Origin: Ilumatobacteraceae bacterium
GTDB lineage: Bacteria > Actinomycetota > Acidimicrobiia > Acidimicrobiales > Ilumatobacteraceae
Direction of reading: 5' to 3'
Assembly (NCBI GenBank): GCA_025463305.1
Contig: JAOBWK010000072.1
Span: forward strand, 1-32,343
Length of the DNA stretch: 32,343 bases
Position 1 is the first letter of the stretch. The number at the start of each line of letters is the position of its first letter. Under the pieces are notes generated by a model. That model saw only the letters and a program-made list of their open reading frames with translations. It did not search any database and was not told where the DNA came from. The translations under genes were made by a program, and so were the position numbers. Of this stretch, positions 23,949-31,834 are shown one piece after another.

Positions 23949-25064
23949 ATGGCCGAGCCGGCATCCAAGGGTCGTCGTTACAAGTTGATCTCGTCGGACA
24001 GCCATGTCAACGAGCCACCAGACCTGTGGACCAAGCGGGTACCCGCTGCGTTCGCCGACCGGGCGCCGCGCATGGAGCACCTCGAAGAAGGTGACGGCTG
24101 GATCATCGAAGGCGTCAAGGACCCGATCAACTTCGGGATGAACGCCTGCGCCGGCCTCGCCCCCGAGGAGATGAAGGGCTGGGCCCGGTTCGAGGAGATC
24201 CGCAAGGGCGGCTGGGATCCCGCCTCGCGCATCGCCGAGATGGACGAGGACGGTGTCGACGCCGAGGTGCTGTACCCGACCCCGCGCCTGTCGAGCGCCA
24301 TCGTCGCCAACCGCGACGTCGAGTACCACAACGTGATGATCCAGGCCTACAACGACTGGATCTCCGAGTACGTCGAGTACGCACCGGAGCGCTTCGGCGG
24401 CTTGGTGATGCTGCCCAACCGTGGTGCCGAAGGTGCCGTCGCCGAGCTGGAGCGCGTCATCGACCGCCCCGGCATCCGTGGCGTGCAGATCGGTTGCTGG
24501 CCGAACGGCACGCTGCAGCTCTCGCCCGAGGACGACAAGGTCTGGGCGATCCTCGCCGAGCGCGACATCCCGCTCAGCATCCACGTCGCACTCGGCCAGT
24601 CGATGCCCGGCGCCCACCGCGCCAAGCTGCCCGGCTACGGCCGCTTCTTCGACGCCCCGAACCGGATGATCGAGAGGATCTTCGACGGCGTGTTCGACCG
24701 CTTCCCCGAGCTGAACGTGTTCTTCGCCGAGGTCGACTTCGGCTGGGTGCCGTACGTCAAGGAGCAGATCGACAACAACTACCTGCGCCTCGACGCGGTC
24801 AGCAAGTTCGGCCTCGAGCAGCTGCCCAGCGAGTACATCTCGCGTCACTTCCACTTCGGGTACATGACCGACACGTTCGGCCTGCGCAACCTCGAGTACA
24901 TGGGCGCCGAGCGCGTCCTCTGGTCGAGCGACTACCCGCACATCAGCGCCGACTGGCCGAGCTCGTGGCGCGTCATCCAGTCGTCGATGTCGGGCATCTC
25001 GCTCGCCGATCGTCAGCTGATCCTCGCCGGCAACGCGCAACGGCTGTACAAGTTCGGCCTCTGA
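23949..25064 (+). CDS. Amidohydrolase-2 family protein (ACMSD-like)
   Basis: Metal-dependent TIM-barrel hydrolase or decarboxylase, 371 residues from the ATG at 23949 (GTGGGGA just upstream; a GTG at 23937 is possible). The N-terminal motif is ISSDSHVNEPPDLW, with His19 and Glu22 in the HxxE form seen in many actinobacterial members. The later IPLSIHVALGQ gives the barrel His, and VLWSSDYPH supplies the C-terminal Asp. The family includes ACMSD, gamma-resorcylate decarboxylase and C-C hydrolases, so C-C or C-N cleavage of a ring-derived acid is plausible. It heads the operon to 31805, with 4 bases to the acyl-CoA ligase. Unlike the relative at 4383, its motifs are intact. Confidence 0.9.
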   Translation: MAEPASKGRRYKLISSDSHVNEPPDLWTKRVPAAFADRAPRMEHLEEGDGWIIEGVKDPINFGMNACAGLAPEEMKGWARFEEIRKGGWDPASRIAEMDEDGVDAEVLYPTPRLSSAIVANRDVEYHNVMIQAYNDWISEYVEYAPERFGGLVMLPNRGAEGAVAELERVIDRPGIRGVQIGCWPNGTLQLSPEDDKVWAILAERDIPLSIHVALGQSMPGAHRAKLPGYGRFFDAPNRMIERIFDGVFDRFPELNVFFAEVDFGWVPYVKEQIDNNYLRLDAVSKFGLEQLPSEYISRHFHFGYMTDTFGLRNLEYMGAERVLWSSDYPHISADWPSSWRVIQSSMSGISLADRQLILAGNAQRLYKFGL

Positions 25065-25068
25065 GCCC

Positions 25069-26694
25069 GTGAGCGCGCCGCAACTGATCGACACCGTCAC
25101 CTCGGCGGCGCGGCGCGAGGACTACCTGCTCGACGGGCTGTGGGACGAGTCGACGCTGCCGCGCCGGGTGCAGTTCCACGCCATCGAGCGGCCGGGTGCC
25201 GTGGCCGTCGTCGACGAGCTGGGCACGCACACCTACGGCGAGCTCGCCACCGATGCGGCCGCGCTCGCCGGCGCGATGGCCGGTCGGGGCGTCACCGCCG
25301 GATCGGTGGTCAGCGTGCAGCTGCCCAACCGCTACGAGACCGTGGTCGTGGCCGTGGCGACGCTGTCGCTGGGTGCCGTCGTCAACCCACTGCTGCCGAA
25401 CTACCGCGCCCATGAGCTGGGCCACGTGTTCCGCACCGTCGCGCCCCGCATCGTGTTCACGCCCGGCGTGTACCGCGGGTTCGATCACCGGCAGTTGATC
25501 GACGACGTCTCGGCCGTCACCGGCCTCGAGACGCTGCACGTCGTGGTCGGCGACGAGCCCGGCGTCGGTGCCATCGCCTACGACTCGCTCGTCGCCGAGG
25601 GTGCATCGTTGGCGCGCGTCGCCAACCTCGGCGCGGGGCGAGCCGGCGCGGTGAGCGAGGTGATCTTCACGTCCGGCACGGAGGCCCAGCCGAAGGCGAT
25701 CATGCACACCGAGCAGACCGCCAACTTCAGCGTGCGCGTCGCCTACGCGGACCTGCACATGGACAGCGGCGACGTGGTGTGGATGCCGTCGCCGATCGGC
25801 CACTCCACCGGCTTCAACTACGGCGTGCGGTTCGCGCTGTACCACCGGCTGCCGCTGATCCTCCAGGATCGTTGGGACGGCGCCACGGCGGCGGCCATCG
25901 TCGCCGAGCACGGCTGCTCGTACACGCTCGCCGCCACCACGTTCCTGCAGGACCTGATCGTCGCCGCCCAGGCTGCCGGGACGAGCCTGGAGTCGCTGCG
26001 CTACTTCGGATGTGGCGGTGCGCCCGTGCCCGCGCACCTCGTCGACCTCGCCGCCGAGCACGGCGTGCAGGTGCTGCGGCTGTACGGCTCGACCGAGGTG
26101 CTCGTCGGCACGTGGAACCGGCCGACCTCGACACTCGATCAGCGCCGCGCCACCGACGGCGTGGCGATGAGCCACGTCGAGGTCCAGGTGCGCGACGACG
26201 ACGGCAACGTGCTCGCCGCCGGCGAGCCGGGCGAGCTGTGGACTCGCGGCCCGAACACGTGCGTCGGGTTCTTCGCCGACCCGGAGCGCACCGCGGCCAC
26301 GTTCGACGATGAGGGCTGGGTGCGTTCCGGCGACCTCGTCGTGATCGATGCCGACGGCTACCTGACGGTGGTGGGGCGCAAGAAGGAGATCATCATCCGT
26401 GGTGGGCTGAACATCGCACCGCGCGAGATCGAGGAGCTGCTCGTCGCGTTCGCCGAGGTGCAGCGCGCCGCGGTCATCGGGCTACCCGACGACCGCCTCG
26501 GGGAGACGATGTGTGCGTGTGTCGTCGTCGAGCCCGGCGCGTCGCTCGACTTCGACACGATGGTGAGCCGGCTGCGCGCGACGGGGCTGGCCACCTACAA
26601 GCTGCCCCAGCGGCTGGAGATCATGGATGCGCTGCCGACCACCGCGTCTGGCAAGATCCAGAAGCACGAGATCGCCAAGATCCTTGGGAGCTGA
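25069..26694 (+). CDS. AMP-dependent acyl-CoA synthetase/ligase
   Basis: Complete ANL-family ligase, 541 residues, expected to make the CoA thioester that enters the rest of the operon. Domains: N-terminal AMP-binding (about 20-430) with P-loop FTSGTEAQPKAIMHTEQT (slightly altered: GTEAQPK where GTTGxPK is usual) and LYGSTE; then DGWVRSGDLVVIDADGYL, the hinge GRKKEIIIRGGLNIAPREIE, and the C-terminal lysine in TASGKIQKHE. GTG start 4 bases after the previous stop. 2,3-dihydroxybenzoate-AMP ligases, cyclohexanecarboxylate-CoA ligases and medium-chain ligases all share this look, so the substrate is open. Confidence 0.92.
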   Translation: MSAPQLIDTVTSAARREDYLLDGLWDESTLPRRVQFHAIERPGAVAVVDELGTHTYGELATDAAALAGAMAGRGVTAGSVVSVQLPNRYETVVVAVATLSLGAVVNPLLPNYRAHELGHVFRTVAPRIVFTPGVYRGFDHRQLIDDVSAVTGLETLHVVVGDEPGVGAIAYDSLVAEGASLARVANLGAGRAGAVSEVIFTSGTEAQPKAIMHTEQTANFSVRVAYADLHMDSGDVVWMPSPIGHSTGFNYGVRFALYHRLPLILQDRWDGATAAAIVAEHGCSYTLAATTFLQDLIVAAQAAGTSLESLRYFGCGGAPVPAHLVDLAAEHGVQVLRLYGSTEVLVGTWNRPTSTLDQRRATDGVAMSHVEVQVRDDDGNVLAAGEPGELWTRGPNTCVGFFADPERTAATFDDEGWVRSGDLVVIDADGYLTVVGRKKEIIIRGGLNIAPREIEELLVAFAEVQRAAVIGLPDDRLGETMCACVVVEPGASLDFDTMVSRLRATGLATYKLPQRLEIMDALPTTASGKIQKHEIAKILGS

Positions 26695-26698
26695 GCCG

Positions 26699-27523
26699 AT
26701 GGACAACCCGACGGAGCGCACCGCGTCGGTGTTGGTCGATCGCCATGCGCTCGGCGACGCCGGGTTCGCTGCGGTGATCCGGCTCAACCGCCCCGATCAG
26801 CTCAACCCGATCGACGACGAGGTGCTCGATCGGCTCGATGATCACCTCGACGCGATCGATGCCGATCCGACCGTGCGTGCGGTGCTCGTCACCGGCAACG
26901 GACGGGCGTTCTCGGCCGGCGGCGATCTGAAGAAGTACGTCGAGCTGCAGCAGGATCCGGTGGCGTTCCCTGCGTTCGTCGGTCACCTCCATCGCACGTT
27001 CGGACGGCTGCGCGCGATGCGCGTGCCCGTCGTCGCGCTGGTCAACGGTGTCACCGCGGCCGGCGGTCTGGAGCTGATCCTCAACTGCGACTTCGCGATC
27101 GTCGGCGAGTCCGCCCGCGTGGCCGACGGCCACCTCAACTTCGGGCAGATGGGTGGCGGCGGCGTGCTCACCCTGCTGCCGCGCGCGATCGGCAAGGCCC
27201 GCGCCATCGAGCTGCTGCTCAGCGGTCGCTTCCTCTCGTCCGCCGAGGTGGTCGAGTGGGGACTCGCCACGAAGTGCGTCGCCGACGGCGATCTGCTCGC
27301 AGCGGGCCTCGACTTCGCCAGCGAGGTCGCCTCGAAGAGCCCCCTGGCCGTCGCCAACGCGAAGCAGGTCGCCCACCAGCTGTGGAGCGACAACGGCACC
27401 ATCGAGGCGTCGCTGCGCTTCGAGCTGGAGCGCGACACGTACTACTGCCTCACCTCGCACGACGCGCCCGAGGGGCTGCAGGCGTTCTCCGAGAAGCGCC
27501 CGCCGAGGTTCACCGGCCGATGA
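26699..27523 (+). CDS. Enoyl-CoA hydratase/isomerase (crotonase) family protein
   Basis: Crotonase-fold enzyme of 274 residues acting on acyl-CoA. The ATG at 26699 follows the ligase stop by 4 bases. The oxyanion-hole segments GRAFSAGGDLKK and NGVTAAGGLELILNCD are intact, and the Glu in GGLELI matches Glu144 of rat crotonase. The second catalytic Glu (Glu164, usually in a PE motif) appears replaced: the segment reads VADGHLNFGQMGGGG. Simple enoyl-CoA hydration is thus uncertain, and isomerase, dehydratase or C-C lyase chemistry is possible. The C-terminus (YYCLTSHDAPEGLQAFSEKRPPRF) is normal for the family. The stop overlaps the DUF35 start. Confidence 0.9.
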   Translation: MDNPTERTASVLVDRHALGDAGFAAVIRLNRPDQLNPIDDEVLDRLDDHLDAIDADPTVRAVLVTGNGRAFSAGGDLKKYVELQQDPVAFPAFVGHLHRTFGRLRAMRVPVVALVNGVTAAGGLELILNCDFAIVGESARVADGHLNFGQMGGGGVLTLLPRAIGKARAIELLLSGRFLSSAEVVEWGLATKCVADGDLLAAGLDFASEVASKSPLAVANAKQVAHQLWSDNGTIEASLRFELERDTYYCLTSHDAPEGLQAFSEKRPPRFTGR

Positions 27524-27987
27524 GCATGCATGCCCCTGACGATCCCGTCGCCATCGCCGTCAACGCACCACCGCCGACACCCGACGAGCACAGCGCCCCG
27601 TTCTGGGCGGGCCTCGCGGAACGGCGCATCGTCATCCAGCAATGCGCGGCGTGCTCGCGCCGGCGCTTCCCGCGCATGCCGACCTGCCCGTACTGCGGCG
27701 CCGAGGGCGGCGTCGATGTCGAGGCGGCCGGCACCGGCACCGTGTACTCGTTCGTGCGCCCCCAGCGCGCCCTGACGCCCGCCTACGCCGAACTGGCGCC
27801 GTACGCCGTGGCCACCGTCGACCTCGACGGCGGGGCGCGGATGTTCGGCCGCGTCGTGCCCGCCGCTGCCTGCGCGATCGGCCTGCGCGTTCGCCCGGAC
27901 TTCGCTGACCACCCGGGCACCGACCAGCCCGGACGGATGGCGTGGACCGAGCTGGTGTTCCGCCCGGCCATCGACGACGCGAGCTGA
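27520..27987 (+). CDS. DUF35 Zn-ribbon/OB-fold protein (thiolase/aldolase partner)
   Basis: Small acyl-CoA-associated protein of 155 residues; ATGA overlap with the crotonase gene. The N-terminal helix STAPFW-like HSAPFWAGL is followed by a rubredoxin-like zinc ribbon CAACSRRRFPRMPTCPYCG (two Cys pairs) and an OB-fold (GTGTVYSFVRPQRALTPAY, YAVATVDLDGGARMFGRV). In steroid side-chain degradation, DUF35 proteins or domains form the complex with Ltp2-type thiolases and are needed for retro-aldol cleavage. The only such thiolase in the window is at 18126, so the two probably form a split pair. It has no enzymatic motif of its own. Confidence 0.9.
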   Translation: MSMHAPDDPVAIAVNAPPPTPDEHSAPFWAGLAERRIVIQQCAACSRRRFPRMPTCPYCGAEGGVDVEAAGTGTVYSFVRPQRALTPAYAELAPYAVATVDLDGGARMFGRVVPAAACAIGLRVRPDFADHPGTDQPGRMAWTELVFRPAIDDAS

Positions 27988-27994
27988 CGCGCCC

Positions 27995-28861
27995 GTGAAG
28001 GCCGCGTCGTTCGAGCTCGTCCGCCCCACCACCGTCGGTGAGGTGGTGGACTGCCTGACCTCGATCGGTCCGACCGCTCGCCTGCTGGCCGGCGGGCAGA
28101 GCCTGCTGCCGCTGATGGCCGCGCGGGCTGCGCAGCCGGCCGTGGTCGTCGACCTCGCCAACGTCGCGGGGCTCGACCACATCACCGACGACGGTGCGAG
28201 CGTGACCATCGGTGCGATGACGCGGTACTGCACGATCGAGTGCAGCGCCCTCGTCGCCGACCGGGTCCCCCTGCTCGCGCTCGCCGTGCCGCACATCACG
28301 CACGCGACGATCCGCAACCAGGGCACGATCGGCGGCAGCGTCGCCAACGCCGACCCGACGGCCGAGATCCCGGTGGTCGCCGTCGCCTCCGACGCTGTGA
28401 TGATCGTCGCCGGAGCGGCGGGCGTTCGGGAGGTGGCCGCCGGCGACTTCTTCCGCGGCGTCGGGCGCACAGCGCTGTCCCCGGGCGAGCTGCTGATGGC
28501 CGTGCGGTTCCCCGCCGTCGCCGCACGCACGACGAGCGTCTTCGCGGAGCACTCGCGCCGACCGGGCGACGTCGCCCTGGCCAGCGTCGCGCTGTCGCTG
28601 ACCATCGGCAGGGACGACCGCATCGTCGGCGCCTGCATCGCGCTCGGGTCGGTGGCCGCGACGCCGCTGCGCGCGCACGAGGCCGAGCGGATGCTGCTCG
28701 GGCAGGCACCGGATCCCGAGCTGTTCGGCGCCGCAGCGGCGTCGGCCATCGCCGACCTGCAGCCGAACGACGACGTGCTCGCCACCGGGGGCTACCGCCG
28801 CCACCTGGCCGGCGTCCTCGTCCGACGGGCGCTCGCGGACGCATGGAGCCGCCGGTCGTGA
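27995..28861 (+). CDS. Molybdenum hydroxylase FAD-binding subunit (CoxM/CutM-like)
   Basis: Medium subunit of a xanthine-dehydrogenase-family enzyme, 288 residues. FAD is held by LLAGGQSLLPLM near residue 30 and by TIRNQGTIGGSVANADPTAE around 110, and the C-terminal domain (SVFAEHSRRPGDVALASVAL) is the CO_deh_flav_C type. It passes electrons from the Fe-S subunit to the acceptor. Starts with GTG 7 bases after the DUF35 stop. Its own stop overlaps the GTG of the Fe-S subunit. The M-S-L order of the three genes is the usual one for the family. Confidence 0.93.
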   Translation: MKAASFELVRPTTVGEVVDCLTSIGPTARLLAGGQSLLPLMAARAAQPAVVVDLANVAGLDHITDDGASVTIGAMTRYCTIECSALVADRVPLLALAVPHITHATIRNQGTIGGSVANADPTAEIPVVAVASDAVMIVAGAAGVREVAAGDFFRGVGRTALSPGELLMAVRFPAVAARTTSVFAEHSRRPGDVALASVALSLTIGRDDRIVGACIALGSVAATPLRAHEAERMLLGQAPDPELFGAAAASAIADLQPNDDVLATGGYRRHLAGVLVRRALADAWSRRS

Positions 28862-29466
28862 TCGAGCGCATGAGCCGGGTGGACGTGCGCGTCACCGTCA
28901 ACGGTGTCGCCCGGTCGGCATCGGTCGAGCCACGCCACACGTTGGCCGAGCTGCTGCGTGAGGACCTCGCCCTCACCGGGACCCACCTCGCCTGCGAGCA
29001 GGGGACCTGCGGCGCCTGCACGGTGCTCGTCGACGGCGCTTCCGCGCGGGCGTGCCTGACGCCGGCCTTCCGCGTCGACGGCGCCGACGTCGTGACCGTG
29101 GAGGGCCTCGCCGGCCTCGCCGCGGTCGGTGGTCCCGCGGGCCCCGGCGCAGCATCGGGCGCGTCCGGTGCCATGAGCGCGTTGCAGCAGGCGTGCCTCG
29201 AGACGCATGCGTTCCAGTGCGGCTTCTGCACGCCCGGCATGCTGATCGTCGCGACCGAGCTGCTGGCCCGCAACCCGGAGCCGGACGAGGCGGCGGTGCG
29301 CGAGGCGCTGTCGGGCAACCTCTGCCGCTGCACCGGGTACAGCAGCATCGTCGCCGGGGTGTTGCGGGCCGCGGCAGCGATCCGCGCGAGCGCTGCGACC
29401 GAGTCGACCACAGCGACCGAGTCGACCACCGTGACCGCGTCGACCGACGTGAGCGACGTCGCATGA
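28858..29466 (+). CDS. Molybdenum hydroxylase [2Fe-2S] subunit (CoxS-like)
   Basis: Small subunit of 202 residues with two [2Fe-2S] clusters. The plant-type cluster uses Cys46, Cys51, Cys54 and Cys66 (CEQGTCGAC ... C). The second uses Cys121, Cys124 (CGFC), Cys156 and Cys158 (CRC). GTG at 28858 overlaps the previous stop; ATG at 28870 is an alternative. It is about 40 residues longer than the usual 160. The extra length is a Gly/Ala-rich linker between the two domains (about 88-106) and a Ser/Thr tail after residue 178, encoded by three 18-bp repeats. Both additions are unusual, but all cluster ligands are intact. Confidence 0.92.
   Translation: MIERMSRVDVRVTVNGVARSASVEPRHTLAELLREDLALTGTHLACEQGTCGACTVLVDGASARACLTPAFRVDGADVVTVEGLAGLAAVGGPAGPGAASGASGAMSALQQACLETHAFQCGFCTPGMLIVATELLARNPEPDEAAVREALSGNLCRCTGYSSIVAGVLRAAAAIRASAATESTTATESTTVTASTDVSDVA
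29398..29451 (+). repeat. Three 18-bp tandem repeats in the tail of the Fe-S subunit gene
   Basis: Units at 29398-29415, 29416-29433 and 29434-29451, each of the form ACCGAGTCGACCACNNNG with a few changes in the third copy. They encode TESTTA, TESTTV and TASTDV. The repeat keeps frame, so copy number can change without disrupting the overlap with the next gene. Confidence 0.8.
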
Positions 29467-31805
29467 CCATCCAACGCCTCACCGGCTCGAGCGTGCAGCG
29501 CGTCGAGGACCCGCGCATCCTCACCGGCCGCGGTCGTTACGTCGACGATGTCGTGGTGCCCGGCATGCTCCACGCCGCGTTCGTGCGCAGTCCGCACGCC
29601 CACGCGCGCATCGTCGCGATCGACACCACCGCTGCGATCGCGATGTCGGGGGTTCGGCTCGTGCTCACCGACGCCGAGCTGAGCGGCGTCATCGGCGATC
29701 TCACGGCGAATGGCTCCGCCGGGTTGTACGTGCCGACCTACACCGCACTGGCGCGAGACACCGTGCGCCTGGTCGGTGAGCCGGTCGCCATCGTCGTCGC
29801 CGACTCGCGAGCGCTCGCCGAGGACGCCGTCGCCTTGGTGCGAGTGCGGTACGACGTGCTCGACCCGGTCGTCGACATGGACGACGCGATGCGCGGCGAC
29901 GCGGCCGTGCTGTTCCCGGAGCACGGCAGCAACGTGGTCTACCGTACCGAGCACCGCTATGGCGACACCCGCACCGCGTTCGCCGGCGCCGCCCACGTGG
30001 TGCGCGAGCGGTTCCTCCAGCATCGCCACGCGAACGTGCCGATGGAGTGCCGCGGTGGCGTCGCGGACTACTCGCCGGCCACCGGTGTGTTGGAGTACAC
30101 CGTGTCGCATCAGGCGCCGCATGCGATGCGCTTCCAGCTGTCGCTGATCCTGCGTCAGCCGGCCCACCTGATCCGGGTGCGGTGCGGCGACATCGGCGGC
30201 AGCTTCGGCCAGAAGGGCGGCATCGGACGCGAGGACATCGCGGTCTGCGCGGCCGCACGCTGGCTCGGACGTGCCGTGAAGTGGATCGAGGACCGCGCCG
30301 AGAACCTGATGGTGGCCGGCCAGGCGCGTGAGGAACGGCTCGACGTCGAGGCCGCGATCGATGCCGATGGCCACCTGCTCGCGGTGCGGGTTCGGATGGT
30401 GATGGACACTGGTGCGTATCCGCAGCTCGGCTTCCCGGCGAGCGGCTACACCAACGTCGTCCGTTCGCTGTTCCCCGGTGCCTACCGGCTCGAGCACTAC
30501 GACTTTGACGCCATCGCGGTGGCCACCAACAAGGGCACGTACGTGCCGTACCGCGGTCCGTGGGAAGTGGAGACCTGGGTGCGCGAGCGGCTGTTCGACG
30601 TGCTCGCGCGCACCGCCGGCATCGACCCCGTCGAGTTCCGCTTGCGCAACCTGTGGCGTGACGAGGAGCTGCCACGGCAGAGCGTGGTCGGCGTCGAGCT
30701 GATCAAGATGTCGCAGCACGACACGCTGCTGCAGGCCCGCGACCGGATCGGGTACGACGAGTTCCGCCGTGAGCAGGCGGCGGCGCGCGAGCACGGGCGC
30801 TACCTCGGCATCGGGTTCTGCAACTTCATCGAGCCGGCGCCGTTCATGCCGAGCCTGATCCGTGCGATCGGCTTCATGGCCGCGCCGCGCACGCCGCAGG
30901 AGGCGCACATCCGTGTCGAGCCCGACGGCACCGTCACGCTGTTCACCAGCCAGCAGCCGCACGGCCAGGGTCACGAGACCACCCTCGCCCAGCTCGTTGC
31001 CGACGAGATCGGCGTGGCGATCGACCGCGTGCGGGTCGTGCACGGCGACACCCAGGTGACGCCGTTCAACTTCGTCGGCACCGGTGGGTCGCGTGCGGCC
31101 ACCCTCGCGAGCGGCGCGGTGATGGGCGCTGCCCGCCAGGTGCGCGACCGGATCCTCCGCCTCGCTGCCGAGCTGTGGGAGATCGACGTCGCCGATCTCG
31201 ACATCGTCGACGGTGAGGTCGTCGCCATCGGCGTGCCCAGCCGGCGGTTGCCGATGGCGATGGTGGGCGTGCTCGCCTACACCCGGCCCGGGCTCGCCAA
31301 CGCCGATGGCTCGCTGGGCATCGACGAGCACCACGCCTACATCTCCGACGAGGGCACCTGGTCGCAGTCGTCGCACTGCTGCATCGTCGAGGTCGACGTC
31401 GAGACCGGGCACGTGCGCGTGCTGCGGTTCGTGGTGGTCGAGGACTGCGGCAAGATGATCAACCCGGCCATCGTCGATGGACAGGTGCGCGGCGGGGTCG
31501 CCCAGGGCATCAGCGCCGTGCTGTTCGAGCACTCGGCCTACGGCGCCGATGGCGCCTACCTCGCGGACTCGCTCAGCACCTACCTGGTCGCAACTGCGAA
31601 CGACATCCCGCACATCGAGGTCGTGCACCGCGACAGCAGCCCCGATGACCCCGTCCCGTTCCGTGGCGTCGGCGAAGGCGGTGCGATCGGCGCGCCCGCC
31701 GCGCTCACCAATGCGATCGAGGACGCGCTCGTGCCCTTCGGCGCGAAGATCCGCGAGCAGCACCTGCCGCCGCACCGGATCCTCGAGCTGATCGGCGTGC
31801 TCTAG
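29463..31805 (+). CDS. Molybdenum hydroxylase large catalytic subunit (xanthine dehydrogenase/CoxL family)
   Basis: Mo-cofactor (MCD-type) catalytic subunit, 780 residues, usual length, starting at an ATG that overlaps the Fe-S subunit stop. Motifs: VQRVEDPRILTGRGRYVDD at the N-terminus, GDIGGSFGQKGG, TYVPYRGPWEVET, SQQPHGQGHETTLAQ (cofactor contacts), VVVEDCGKMINPAIVDGQ, and GEGGAIGAP with the catalytic Glu738. The active-site loop is PYRGPW and not the AYxCSFR of true CO dehydrogenase, so it is an organic-substrate hydroxylase that adds oxygen from water. N-heteroaromatics, aldehydes and CoA-bound aromatics such as 4-hydroxybenzoyl-CoA are all used in this family. The neighbouring acyl-CoA genes favour a CoA-linked or acid substrate, by inference. 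Confidence 0.93.
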   Translation: MTIQRLTGSSVQRVEDPRILTGRGRYVDDVVVPGMLHAAFVRSPHAHARIVAIDTTAAIAMSGVRLVLTDAELSGVIGDLTANGSAGLYVPTYTALARDTVRLVGEPVAIVVADSRALAEDAVALVRVRYDVLDPVVDMDDAMRGDAAVLFPEHGSNVVYRTEHRYGDTRTAFAGAAHVVRERFLQHRHANVPMECRGGVADYSPATGVLEYTVSHQAPHAMRFQLSLILRQPAHLIRVRCGDIGGSFGQKGGIGREDIAVCAAARWLGRAVKWIEDRAENLMVAGQAREERLDVEAAIDADGHLLAVRVRMVMDTGAYPQLGFPASGYTNVVRSLFPGAYRLEHYDFDAIAVATNKGTYVPYRGPWEVETWVRERLFDVLARTAGIDPVEFRLRNLWRDEELPRQSVVGVELIKMSQHDTLLQARDRIGYDEFRREQAAAREHGRYLGIGFCNFIEPAPFMPSLIRAIGFMAAPRTPQEAHIRVEPDGTVTLFTSQQPHGQGHETTLAQLVADEIGVAIDRVRVVHGDTQVTPFNFVGTGGSRAATLASGAVMGAARQVRDRILRLAAELWEIDVADLDIVDGEVVAIGVPSRRLPMAMVGVLAYTRPGLANADGSLGIDEHHAYISDEGTWSQSSHCCIVEVDVETGHVRVLRFVVVEDCGKMINPAIVDGQVRGGVAQGISAVLFEHSAYGADGAYLADSLSTYLVATANDIPHIEVVHRDSSPDDPVPFRGVGEGGAIGAPAALTNAIEDALVPFGAKIREQHLPPHRILELIGVL

Positions 31806-31810
31806 GGCCT

Positions 31811-31823
31811 CCCGGCAGCCGGG
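31811..31823 (+). terminator. Short GC hairpin after the catabolic operon
   Basis: CCCGG-CAG-CCGGG forms a 5-bp GC stem with a 3-base loop and is followed by TTGATT. It lies 5 bases after the last stop of the operon and before a convergent gene, so it is a weak terminator candidate. Confidence 0.45.
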
Positions 31824-31834
31824 TTGATTCCGCT

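Noticed and set aside
27995..31805. CO dehydrogenase operon (coxMSL)
   Set aside because: The gene order is right, but the large subunit has PYRGPW in place of the AYxCSFR loop required for the Cu-Mo site.
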